From: an uncultured Clostridia bacterium
Lineage (GTDB): Bacteria; Bacillota; Clostridia; Oscillospirales; Acutalibacteraceae
Direction: 5' to 3'
DNA length: 64,000 bases
NCBI GenBank assembly: GCA_944385105.1
Contig: CALWVR010000011.1
Location: 1 to 64,000, forward strand
Shown here: one piece after another, positions 1 through 7,814 of the stretch
How the letters are laid out: the number at the start of each line of letters is the position of its first letter
How positions within the stretch are numbered: position 1 is the first letter of the stretch
Notes under the pieces: model-generated
What the model saw: the letters and a program-made list of their open reading frames with translations, nothing else
Databases searched by the model: none
What the model was told of the DNA's origin: nothing
Made by a program: the position numbers and the translations under genes

Positions 1-183
1 CTCTTCTTCCGAAAGTTTGCTTACGGCATCACCTAATTCTTGCTGGTTTAAAACCTCAACGCTACTCTCTGCATTCACTGCCATAACTGGCGTTGACAGT
101 GTAAAACTCCCCACCGCCATTGCAAATGCTGTCCCTAATGAAATCACTTTTTTTGTCAACTCTGTTTTTCTCTTTCCTTCCAC
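1..183 (-). CDS. N-terminus of a secreted protein (cut by window edge)
   Basis: A reading frame open to the window edge starts at a GTG (181-183), preceded after 9 nt by a consensus ribosome binding site (AAAGGAGG, 193-200). The 61 visible residues begin with a basic stretch (EGKRKTELTKK), then a hydrophobic core and a probable signal peptidase site after TPVMA or VNA. The mature part seen is acidic (QELGDAVSKLSEEE). It is therefore probably exported. No domain is visible in this fragment, so function is unknown. The ATG frames on the opposite strand over this stretch are shadows. Confidence 0.75.
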   Translation of the reverse strand, partial: MEGKRKTELTKKVISLGTAFAMAVGSFTLSTPVMAVNAESSVEVLNQQELGDAVSKLSEEE

Positions 184-377
184 GGACCTTAGCCTCCTTT
201 TTTAAAATTTTTAACTTTGTGTATATGCGCATAAAACAGTTTGAAAATGACAGCTATTATGTAAATAACTTCTATATGCATCATTACTTTAACATATGTC
301 GTCAATAAGGTCAAGTAAATATTTACAATTAAAATGCCTATAAAACAAACAAATTAGTATAACATTAAACATAATTT

Positions 378-426
378 GATATATTTTCTCTAAAATATAT
401 CATTAGCATGCTTTAAATATGCTAAT
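378..426. repeat. Two abutting perfect palindromes
   Basis: GATATATTTT (378-387) and AAAATATATC (392-401) form a 10-bp inverted repeat with a 4-nt loop. Immediately next, ATTAGCAT (402-409) and ATGCTAAT (419-426) form an 8-bp inverted repeat with a 9-nt loop. A possible promoter, TTGATA (376-381), 16 nt, TATCAT (398-403), lies across the first palindrome. The arrangement suggests regulator binding sites in a divergent promoter region, but AT-rich sequence produces such repeats by chance fairly often. Confidence 0.4.
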
Positions 427-506
427 ACTTGTTTACATAATGTATAATATTAATAAATAAAATGGGGTATTATTCCGAATTTTGAAAATAAAAAAGCTAT
501 ATGATA

Positions 507-535
507 TTGAGTATTATAAAATATGATGTTATAAT
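507..535 (+). promoter_or_regulatory. Possible sigma-A promoter of the ClC gene
   Basis: TTGAGT (507-512), 17-nt spacer, TATAAT (530-535). The -10 box is perfect. The leader to the ATG would be about 155 nt, long for an ordinary gene, so another promoter may be used. Confidence 0.35.
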
Positions 536-695
536 CATATTATCAGTAAAATCTTTTTAGTGAACTTGATATTAATACGTATACATTTACAGTTTAGCAC
601 CCAAAAACTATAATAGCATGGATATTCCTCATTACCTACTATTCAAATTCACATTGTTGTCTATAAAATAAATGACCTAGTTAGGAGTTTATAGT

Positions 696-1943
696 ATGTA
701 TAAAAAAATTTTAATAAATAATATAATGTATTATTTAGTCTGTGGTCTTAGTGGTTCTGTTATAGCTGTCATTGTATGGACATTTTTAAGGTTAATGCAT
801 ATTGGTATTAATCTTATATGGACACAAATACCCGAAAGTCTTAATTTCAAATACTATTCACTTGTAGTTTGCGCTATAGGAGGACTAATTTTAGGCATAT
901 TTCAAAAACTTACAAATGCCATTCCTGATGAACTCGACACCGTTATAGCAAAAGTAAAAAAAGATAAGTTCTACCCATATGACAAAATTATACCTCTTTG
1001 CATATCAGCACTTATTCCATTAATATTCGGAGGTAGTATCGGACCTGAGGCTGGCCTTACTGGAGTAATTGTTGGATTATGTTATTGGGCAGGGAAAAAT
1101 ATGAAGCATGCTCGTGAACGTATTCCTGAATTAATGAACGCTGTAATAAGTTCGTCCCTAAGCTCAATATTCTATGCTCCTTTATTCGGATTAATCGCTC
1201 CTACTGAAGAAAAATTTGATAACACTGAAAAATCCTATAGTATAAATTCTTCAAAAATGCTCTCAAACTTTTTGGCTGTTTTGTTCTCAATCGGTACATT
1301 GTTCTTTTTAAACACTTTATTCGGAGTCAGCATCGGTCTACCAAGAATTGGCGATTATACTATAACTAATAAAGAACGATTATGGGGTATTCTACTTTCT
1401 ATCTTAGGTGCATTGTTTGGAGTATTATATACTTTATTTGGCAAAGTAACATACATAATATTTTCAAAAATTCAGTCTAAATACGGAATTATTGTAAGCA
1501 CAATTCTTGGAGGAATAGTCCTTGGTATTATGGGTATGTATATGCCACTTGTAATGTTTTCAGGCGAAGCAGGTATCATAGAGCTGCAAACAGAATATCA
1601 AAAATATACTGGCTGGGCTTTAATAACAATAGGAACCTTAAAATTACTTATCACTAATGTATGTATTAAATCAGGCTGGAAGGGTGGTCATTTTTTCCCC
1701 GTCATATTTTGCGGGATAAGTATTGGTTACGGGCTTGCATTGCTTTTAAATCTTAGTATTGCATTTTGTGCGGCAGTTATTACCGCAGGGCTACTTGGGG
1801 CTACTATGAAAAAGCCCCTTTCTGTAACATTATTATTGCTTTTATGTTTTGACATAAGAATTGTACCTTGGATGCTAATAGCTGCATTTATTGGCAGTGT
1901 GATACCTACAAAACAAGAAGCACTTAAAGATAGTAACATTTAA
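696..1943 (+). CDS. ClC-family chloride channel/antiporter
   Basis: Predicted 415-residue polytopic inner-membrane protein of the ClC (voltage-gated chloride channel) family, which moves chloride or fluoride, often against protons. The region around residues 108-120 (GGSIGPEAGLTG) corresponds to the GxEGP selectivity motif and keeps the gating glutamate as G-P-E-A-G. GWKGGHFFP near residue 330 corresponds to the second filter motif GxFxP. Length fits a short bacterial ClC without CBS domains. The start is supported by TAGGAG eight bases upstream. The gene is monocistronic, followed by a hairpin at 2040. The substrate (Cl- or F-) cannot be told from what is visible. Confidence 0.85.
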   Translation: MYKKILINNIMYYLVCGLSGSVIAVIVWTFLRLMHIGINLIWTQIPESLNFKYYSLVVCAIGGLILGIFQKLTNAIPDELDTVIAKVKKDKFYPYDKIIPLCISALIPLIFGGSIGPEAGLTGVIVGLCYWAGKNMKHARERIPELMNAVISSSLSSIFYAPLFGLIAPTEEKFDNTEKSYSINSSKMLSNFLAVLFSIGTLFFLNTLFGVSIGLPRIGDYTITNKERLWGILLSILGALFGVLYTLFGKVTYIIFSKIQSKYGIIVSTILGGIVLGIMGMYMPLVMFSGEAGIIELQTEYQKYTGWALITIGTLKLLITNVCIKSGWKGGHFFPVIFCGISIGYGLALLLNLSIAFCAAVITAGLLGATMKKPLSVTLLLLLCFDIRIVPWMLIAAFIGSVIPTKQEALKDSNI

Positions 1944-2405
1944 AATTAAGTACTTAAAACTTCTTTATTATAATAATGAGCTTAAGCTTATAAAATATTT
2001 AATATTATTTTTATGGTCTTTATGTACTATTTAACAGTAAACACCTGGACATATTATATTCCAGGTGTTTATATATATAAACTTCAAACTTTTACTCTTA
2101 TAGATTTTATGTTATTTGCAATTACTTACACCTAGTATCAAGTGCGAAACGAAGTTAAAATAGGTTGACCATCTTAATTATTTTTATAAAATCACCTTCT
2201 GTTGTAGATGCATAAAGTACATTTTACTTACCTTATATATATTAAAAACTCTTTAAAAACAATTTAAAGGATTGATTATATATTATAAAACTTAATTAGA
2301 ACTTTTTTAATTAATATTTCTACTTTTTATTAGACTATATTTTCATACGTCCTTAGAAATTGCATTGGAATATTTTGTATTTTTATAATATATTATTAAA
2401 ATATA
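1944..2405. other. Intergenic region with one hairpin
   Basis: About 460 AT-rich bases between the ClC and hydrogenase genes. Apart from the hairpin at 2040-2069 I see no gene, RNA or repeat. A 12-codon frame on the minus strand near 2175-2215 was considered and rejected. Confidence 0.55.
2040..2069 (+). terminator. Hairpin, likely terminator of the ClC gene
   Basis: Perfect 10-bp stem AACACCTGGA / TCCAGGTGTT with a 10-nt loop, about 95 bases after the ClC stop. The following tract (TTATATATATAA) is a weak U-run, so termination may be incomplete. Confidence 0.6.
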
Positions 2406-2434
2406 TTGAAAAGAAACAATAAATATGTTATAAT
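2406..2434 (+). promoter_or_regulatory. Sigma-A type promoter of the hydrogenase gene
   Basis: TTGAAA (2406-2411), exactly 17 nt, TATAAT (2429-2434), giving a leader of about 30 nt before the preferred start at 2472. Confidence 0.7.
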
Positions 2435-2471
2435 CACTACATATTTAAATTGACTGATAAGGATGAATTCT

Positions 2472-3908
2472 ATGATATATGATAATGATATAAAGAAAAT
2501 AAAATTCGATGTGCTTAAAAAGGTTGCTCAGTACTCCTATTCTGGTACCTTAGAAAAAAATATTGATAAAATTCCTTATGAAATAATACAAGGGAAAAAG
2601 CCAAAATACCGCTGCTGCATTTATAAAGAACGTGAAATCATTAGAGAACGTACTCTACTTGCCATAGGAAAGTCTCTACATACCAATACTGAGAATGAAA
2701 TTATTACTGTTATTCCGTCGGCTTGCGAAGGGTGCCCTATAAATAGGTATACTGTAACTACCAACTGCCAACGTTGTCTTGCTAAAAAATGCGTAAATGC
2801 TTGTCCCTTTGGTGCCATCTCTGTTAACGCATCGGGGGCATATATCGACCAAGATAAATGTCGCGAATGTGGTAAGTGTGCTGCTGCATGCCCATATAAC
2901 GCAATTGCAGATACATTAAGACCATGCATTAGGGCTTGTCCTGTAAATGCTATCTCTATGGACAGTGATAAACAAGCCACTATTAAATATGACAGCTGTA
3001 TAAACTGTGGCGCGTGTACCGTGAGTTGCCCTTTTGGCGCTATTTCTGACTCATCTTCTATAGTTGAAGTAATAAATATGATTAAATCCAATAAAAGGGT
3101 TGTAGCCATATTTGCTCCTTCCATTGAAGGGCAATTTGGCAAAGCAAGTATAGGTATGCTTAAGGCTGCAATTAAAAAGTTAGGGTTTGATGACGTTTTC
3201 GAAGTTGCTTTAGGTGCTGATGCCGTTGCTAAAAATGAAGCTTATGAGCTTATGGAAAACATAAAAAATAATAAAAAAATGACTACATCTTGTTGTCCTG
3301 CATTTGTCTCCATGATCAAAAAGCACTTTAAGGAACTTCAAGGAAATATATCACATACTATCTCGCCAATGGCTGCTACTGCACGTTATATAAAAGACAA
3401 AGATCCTAACTGCATAGTAGTATTTATAGGACCATGTATTGCAAAAAAGCATGAAATTAAAGTCACTAATAATTCAGCTGACTTTATACTTACTTTCGAC
3501 GAGCTCGAAGCAATGTTTGATGCTAGAGATATCAACCCTAATGATGAAGCTCCAAATAGTCAGGATGGAAGTATATATGGGAAAAACTTTGCTATAAGCG
3601 GTGGAGTGTCAAACGCTGTTCTTGAAGCTTTAAGTGAAGATCCTTCATGTGATGTTGACGTTCAATGCAAGAAATGCAATGGTGCAGATGAATGCAAAAA
3701 AGCTCTTATGATAATGAAAGCTGGACGTCTTACTGAAGACATTATTGAAGGTATGGCATGTAAAAATGGTTGTGTATCAGGGCCCTGTTCGATCTTGCCT
3801 TATAATGAGGTAATAAAAAATAGAAAGGAAACTTTAGATAAAGCTGATAATAGAAAAATTTCTGAAAATCTTTCTGACCATAAGTTTAACAGTATAGAAA
3901 TGCAATAA
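2472..3908 (+). CDS. Monomeric [FeFe] hydrogenase, group B type
   Basis: Iron-only hydrogenase, a cytoplasmic enzyme interconverting protons and H2. The N-terminal part has a CEGCP motif and three ferredoxin-like cysteine clusters (about residues 90-200). The H-cluster domain has the three signature motifs: TSCCP near residue 270, GPCIAKK near 319, and EGMACKNGCVSGP near 425. The alanine-phenylalanine after TSCCP and the GP ending of the third motif match the group B (TIGR04105-like) subfamily rather than the well-studied group A. An ATG nine bases earlier (2463) abuts AAGGA and is too close, so 2472 (spacing 8) is preferred. No maturase or NADH-dehydrogenase-like partner lies nearby. The physiological direction and electron partner are unknown. 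Confidence 0.88.
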   Translation: MIYDNDIKKIKFDVLKKVAQYSYSGTLEKNIDKIPYEIIQGKKPKYRCCIYKEREIIRERTLLAIGKSLHTNTENEIITVIPSACEGCPINRYTVTTNCQRCLAKKCVNACPFGAISVNASGAYIDQDKCRECGKCAAACPYNAIADTLRPCIRACPVNAISMDSDKQATIKYDSCINCGACTVSCPFGAISDSSSIVEVINMIKSNKRVVAIFAPSIEGQFGKASIGMLKAAIKKLGFDDVFEVALGADAVAKNEAYELMENIKNNKKMTTSCCPAFVSMIKKHFKELQGNISHTISPMAATARYIKDKDPNCIVVFIGPCIAKKHEIKVTNNSADFILTFDELEAMFDARDINPNDEAPNSQDGSIYGKNFAISGGVSNAVLEALSEDPSCDVDVQCKKCNGADECKKALMIMKAGRLTEDIIEGMACKNGCVSGPCSILPYNEVIKNRKETLDKADNRKISENLSDHKFNSIEMQ

Positions 3909-3929
3909 AGTAAATACACAAAAATAAAG

Positions 3930-3960
3930 AGTGGTATCTTTAATAGATACTACTTTTTAT
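3930..3960. terminator. Bidirectional terminator between hydrogenase and aroQ
   Basis: AGTGGTATCT (3930-3939) pairs with AGATACTACT (3945-3954) with one G-U pair, followed by TTTTAT on the plus strand and preceded by an A-rich tract that supplies the U-run for the minus strand. It overlaps nothing but the stop of aroQ. Confidence 0.8.
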
Positions 3961-4214
3961 TTATACTCCTTTTGCATTTCTTTGCTTACTCTTAAAATTT
4001 GTTTAAATAAGTCTATTGTAAACTTACTGTATTCACCCGAGTCTGTTTGCACATTATACAATATCTGTTCTTCTCTATCTTTATCTAATATTTCAACACT
4101 GTTTTCTGACTTTAATTCAGCAATATCTCTTACTAGTTCTAAACGTTCTATAAAAAGTTCTAAAAGTTCTTTATCAATTAAGTCAATTTTACTTCTTAGT
4201 TCATCTAAATTCAT
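3957..4214 (-). CDS. aroQ: Chorismate mutase, AroQ class
   Basis: Small all-helical chorismate mutase converting chorismate to prephenate for Phe and Tyr. The 85-residue protein shows the AroQ pattern: Arg at residue 7 (LDELRSKID), then ERLELVRDIAELK and the KDREEQIL helix. It is a free-standing mutase, not fused to a dehydratase or DAHP synthase. The frame continues upstream into aroC, but the ATG at 4214 is chosen: it overlaps the aroC stop as ATGA and follows a GGAG at suitable distance. It is last in the aroB-aroA-aroC-aroQ operon and presumably coupled in translation to aroC. Confidence 0.9.
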   Translation of the reverse strand: MNLDELRSKIDLIDKELLELFIERLELVRDIAELKSENSVEILDKDREEQILYNVQTDSGEYSKFTIDLFKQILRVSKEMQKEYK

Positions 4215-5296
4215 ATCATCCCAGCTCCCTTCATTAGGTCCAAAATAGCTATCGATGCTAATGATTCTACTACTGGAACTGCCCTTACAGCTATGCAAGG
4301 ATCATGTCTTCCCCTAATCAATAATAGTTCTTCTTTCTTTGTTTTTATATTTAAAGAGCATTGTTCTTTTCCAATAGAAGGAGTAGGTTTAACCGCTACC
4401 CTAAAAATTATAGGCATTCCTGAACTTATTCCACCAAGTATTCCACCGTGATTATTACTATTTGTATAAATCTTTTCATTTTTTACAATATACTCGTCAT
4501 TATTTTCACTACCACTCATACCTACAACCTTAAACCCTGCTCCAAACTCTATGCCCTTGACCCCTGGAATTGCAAACATGAGCGACGACACCTTACTTTC
4601 AACACCGTCAAATATAGGTTCTCCTACCCCAACTGGCACATTGTTTATAGCACATTCTATGGAACCGCCTATACTATCGCACATGTCTTTGTAATAGTTA
4701 ATTTCTTTAATCATATTATCTTTTTTCGTATTGTCTAGTAAGGGAAACTCACTTTTAGAAAGTCTTATCAAAACGTCATCGTCCACTCCATTGCAAAAGC
4801 CTTTATCATAAACTTTTCCTATAGAGTATATATGCGCGCCTATAAACATTCCTCTCTTTTCTAATATTTGTCTGCATAGTGCTCCTGCAAATGTCATCGC
4901 TGCTGTTAGACGTCCTGACAGATGCCCTCCACCACGCAAGTCATTATAACCTCTATACTTTATATACGATGTATAATCAGCATGTCCTGGTCTAATTATA
5001 TTCTCAAAGTTCTTATAATCCTGAGATCTTATGTCCGTATTTTCTATTAATGCACATATAGGTGCTCCTGTTGTATATCCATTCAATACTCCTGATACTA
5101 CTTTAGCCTCATCAAGCTCATTGCGACTTGTTGAAATACTATTTTTTCCTGGACGTCTTCTTCTCATTTGAATACTTATATAATCAAAATCAATTAGTTC
5201 CCCTGCATTAACCCCATCAACTACAACGCCTATAGCTTTTCCATGACTCTCACCGAATAATGTTATCTTTATATTTCCATTATAAATCGAGGACAT
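4211..5296 (-). CDS. aroC: Chorismate synthase
   Basis: Catalyses the last common step of aromatic amino acid synthesis, 5-enolpyruvylshikimate 3-phosphate to chorismate, with reduced FMN. The 361 residues contain the family signatures GESHG (residues 15-19), RRRPGK near 45, GGGHLSGRLTA near 125 and RHDPCIAVRAVPV near 328, and the usual full length. The start at 5296 lies 17 bases inside the end of aroA, and the stop overlaps the start of aroQ by four bases, so the operon is tightly coupled. Confidence 0.96.
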   Translation of the reverse strand: MSSIYNGNIKITLFGESHGKAIGVVVDGVNAGELIDFDYISIQMRRRRPGKNSISTSRNELDEAKVVSGVLNGYTTGAPICALIENTDIRSQDYKNFENIIRPGHADYTSYIKYRGYNDLRGGGHLSGRLTAAMTFAGALCRQILEKRGMFIGAHIYSIGKVYDKGFCNGVDDDVLIRLSKSEFPLLDNTKKDNMIKEINYYKDMCDSIGGSIECAINNVPVGVGEPIFDGVESKVSSLMFAIPGVKGIEFGAGFKVVGMSGSENNDEYIVKNEKIYTNSNNHGGILGGISSGMPIIFRVAVKPTPSIGKEQCSLNIKTKKEELLLIRGRHDPCIAVRAVPVVESLASIAILDLMKGAGMI

Positions 5297-6548
5297 TTAC
5301 TATACCTTTAAGTCTATTATACTCTTCAAAAAACATTGGGTAAGACTTTCCAATACTATTAGCATCATCTATACATATCTTTCCCTGAGCTCTTATTGCC
5401 GCTATTGCCATTGCCATAACTATTCGATGGTCGTTATATCCATTAAGATTTGCTTTAAGGAACGATGGCCTTCCTTCTATTAAAAGGCCATCATCAAGTT
5501 CAGTAACCTTTACTCCCAGCTTATTTAAATTACTATAAATTGCATTTAATCTATTACTTTCTTTAAACCTAAGCCTTGAAGCACCAAATATCTCAGTAAC
5601 ACCATTAGCCGATGCTGCTAATATCGACAATATAGGAACTAAATCTGGTATTTGAGAAGCATATATCCTTGTTCCAGAAAGCTTTGAAGGATATACTCTT
5701 ATCTCTTTACCAAAATGCTCTATGTCTCCACCCATACGTTCAATTATACTAACTATCGCCCTATCTCCTTGTACAGACTTTTTATCAAGTCCTCTTAAAA
5801 CCATAGGAGAACCCAATAGCCCTGCTGCTATAAAAAATGCTCCCTGTGACCAGTCTCCTTCTACATTGAAAATTGCAGGCTTATATTTCTGGTTTCCGGG
5901 AATCCTATACCCACGTTCTGTTTTTATTACATTGACTCCAAATTTCTTCATAACATGAATAGTCATGTCTATATAGCTAGACGACTCTAATAAGGTTGTC
6001 AACACAATTTCACTGTCTGCATTTAAAGTAGGTAATGACAAAAGTAGTCCTGAAATGAACTGTGAGCTTATATTGCCCGGTATCTTATATTCCCCGGGGA
6101 ATAATTTCCCACTTATCTGAAGTGGTAAGCCACCCTTTGAAGCATAATAAACACCAAATTTAGATAATACATCAAGGTACACCTTAAGCGGGCGTTTTCT
6201 TAAGCTGTCCCTTCCATTAAAACAAGTATTTATAGAAAAAGCAGCTGCAATAGGAATAAAAAAACGCAGCGTTGAACCACATTCACAGCAATCTATGTTT
6301 GCACTTTTATCCCTAAAGGCATATCTAGAATCAATAAGCAGTCTATTTGACACAAATTGTACACTTGCCCCAAACGCACGTACAGCATTAATTGTGCTCA
6401 TTATATCATTTGAAACATCAACAGGATAAATTTCACTAACGTCCCTTGCAAGTAAAGCACAAATTATCGCCCTATGTGTCTGGCTCTTTGATGGAGGTAC
6501 ATTTATTGTACCTGATAAATTGTGAGGAGTTATTAATGCTACGCTCAT
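5280..6548 (-). CDS. aroA: 3-phosphoshikimate 1-carboxyvinyltransferase (EPSP synthase)
   Basis: Joins phosphoenolpyruvate and shikimate 3-phosphate, the penultimate step before chorismate. The 422-residue protein has the N-terminal PPSKSQTHRA substrate loop (about residues 18-27), ECGSTLRF near 88, GDWSQGAFF near 230 and NDHRIVMAMA near 369, with a late GKSYP lysine. The CGSTLRF version of the PEP-site loop differs from the enterobacterial GNAGT form, as in many clostridia. The start overlaps the aroB stop by four bases (ATGA). Confidence 0.95.
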   Translation of the reverse strand: MSVALITPHNLSGTINVPPSKSQTHRAIICALLARDVSEIYPVDVSNDIMSTINAVRAFGASVQFVSNRLLIDSRYAFRDKSANIDCCECGSTLRFFIPIAAAFSINTCFNGRDSLRKRPLKVYLDVLSKFGVYYASKGGLPLQISGKLFPGEYKIPGNISSQFISGLLLSLPTLNADSEIVLTTLLESSSYIDMTIHVMKKFGVNVIKTERGYRIPGNQKYKPAIFNVEGDWSQGAFFIAAGLLGSPMVLRGLDKKSVQGDRAIVSIIERMGGDIEHFGKEIRVYPSKLSGTRIYASQIPDLVPILSILAASANGVTEIFGASRLRFKESNRLNAIYSNLNKLGVKVTELDDGLLIEGRPSFLKANLNGYNDHRIVMAMAIAAIRAQGKICIDDANSIGKSYPMFFEEYNRLKGIVNVLDL

Positions 6549-7603
6549 AAAATATCTCTCCTTATATATTCTTTAAGCTTACTTTTTAAAATTTTCTTTA
6601 TAAATCCTCTGCCTATACTATGAATTAATACTAAATCTATATAATCTAAGTATGCTTTTTTATCATTAAGACAGTTTTCCAATACGTCCTTTATAGGACA
6701 AGTAAACTCATAAGGTAAGTCAAATTTCTTTAATACACAAATCAATTTGTTATAGCAACCAGGTTCAGTCAAATTAAGAAATTCGCCTGCTCTAACAATA
6801 GTTGCCATTCCTATTGAAACAGCTTTACCGTGTGAATATTTTTTATATTCATAAATTTTTTCTATTGAGTGTCCTATAGTATGCCCAAAATTTAAAAGTT
6901 TCCTTTCACAGGACTCAAACTCATCAGCTTCAACTATTTTACGTTTTATATCTATGCTCTCATATATTATCTCTTCTAACTCATCACTTGTCTTAAAACC
7001 AACTATCTTTTCAAATAATTTATCACTTTTTATCATAGCACATTTTATAATCTCAGCCATGCCATCGTTAAAATCACTTTTTGGAAGGGTATTAAGTAAA
7101 ATAGGATCAATTAAGACTAGTTTGGGTTGATAAAACGTCCCTATTAAATTCTTACCATGTTCAAGGTTAATTCCATTTTTCCCTCCAATTGATGCATCAA
7201 CTTGAGCTAATAATGAAGTCGGAATTTGTATAAAGTCAATTCCTCTTTTATATGTAGAAGCTATAAATCCTGCTATGTCTCCTACCACGCCTCCTCCAAA
7301 CGAAATGATTAGGTCTTGCCTATCAAAAAACTTATCTGCTAAATAATTATACAATTTAGGTGCTATATCTAAAGACTTTGACTCCTCCCCAGACTTTAGC
7401 ACAAACAAGTACACCTCATGAAAATGTTTCTTGAGATGGCTAACCACGCGCGCAGCATAAAGTCCTGCAACATTATCATCAGTAACAACTAAAACTTTTT
7501 TTGCATTTGAAAAATTTTTTATGTGCACACCGGAATAATTTAGTATATCTTTTTCTATTAATACTTTATAGCTTTTACTTGTGTTGCATATTAATTCTTT
7601 CAC
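6545..7603 (-). CDS. aroB: 3-dehydroquinate synthase
   Basis: Second step of the shikimate pathway, DAHP to 3-dehydroquinate, needing NAD and a divalent metal. It shows GGGVVGDIAGFIAS (NAD/phosphate loop), PTSLLAQVDASIGGK, and the metal-binding FGHTIGHSIE. An ATG at 7642 extends the frame by 13 residues, but a GTG at 7603 with a GGAAGGAAA ribosome site and the typical MKELxxNTSKSYxVLI beginning is the better start (352 residues). It is first in the aro operon. aroE, aroK and aroD are not in the window. Confidence 0.94.
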   Translation of the reverse strand: MKELICNTSKSYKVLIEKDILNYSGVHIKNFSNAKKVLVVTDDNVAGLYAARVVSHLKKHFHEVYLFVLKSGEESKSLDIAPKLYNYLADKFFDRQDLIISFGGGVVGDIAGFIASTYKRGIDFIQIPTSLLAQVDASIGGKNGINLEHGKNLIGTFYQPKLVLIDPILLNTLPKSDFNDGMAEIIKCAMIKSDKLFEKIVGFKTSDELEEIIYESIDIKRKIVEADEFESCERKLLNFGHTIGHSIEKIYEYKKYSHGKAVSIGMATIVRAGEFLNLTEPGCYNKLICVLKKFDLPYEFTCPIKDVLENCLNDKKAYLDYIDLVLIHSIGRGFIKKILKSKLKEYIRRDIL

Positions 7604-7747
7604 AGAAAGTTTCCTTCCACCTAAATATTTTAATTTTAACATAGAAAAATATCTTTATTAATATTATGTTAGAAATAAGACAAACTTATATGCTTTTCGA
7701 GAATATTTTTCACATTGTTTGTACTCTTAATATTATTTATAAGAAAA

Positions 7748-7770
7748 TTAACTTAGACAATTTAAGTTAA
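7748..7770. promoter_or_regulatory. 23-bp palindrome, probable operator
   Basis: TTAACTTA (7748-7755) and TAAGTTAA (7763-7770) form a perfect 8-bp inverted repeat with a 7-nt centre. It covers the -35 box and half of the spacer of the promoter at 7754-7782, the place where a repressor would act. Confidence 0.5.
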
Positions 7771-7782
7771 AATGAATATTAT
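7754..7782 (+). promoter_or_regulatory. Promoter of the activase/dehydratase operon
   Basis: TAGACA (7754-7759), 17 nt, TATTAT (7777-7782), about 25-30 nt before the first start codon. A second candidate, TTGTTT (7715-7720), 17 nt, TATAAG (7738-7743), lies upstream. Confidence 0.55.
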
Positions 7783-7814
7783 TTTTAAGTTACTACTTTT
7801 TTGGGGGGATTTTG

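Larger units (their letters stand above)
184..695. other. Divergent intergenic region, no gene seen
   Basis: About 510 bases, very AT-rich, between the secreted-protein start (minus) and the ClC gene (plus). No reading frame with a credible ribosome binding site was found. It holds two adjacent perfect palindromes (378-426), a short palindrome TATGCGCATA (224-233) and a possible promoter for the ClC gene (507-535), listed separately. Confidence 0.6.

Noticed and set aside
2175..2215. 12-codon frame with AAGGTAAG upstream (minus strand)
   Set aside because: Too short, weak ribosome site and no promoter or terminator around it.
2621..3142. 173-residue frame on the minus strand
   Set aside because: It lies wholly antisense to the hydrogenase Cys-rich region, has no ribosome site, and is explained by codon use of the real gene.
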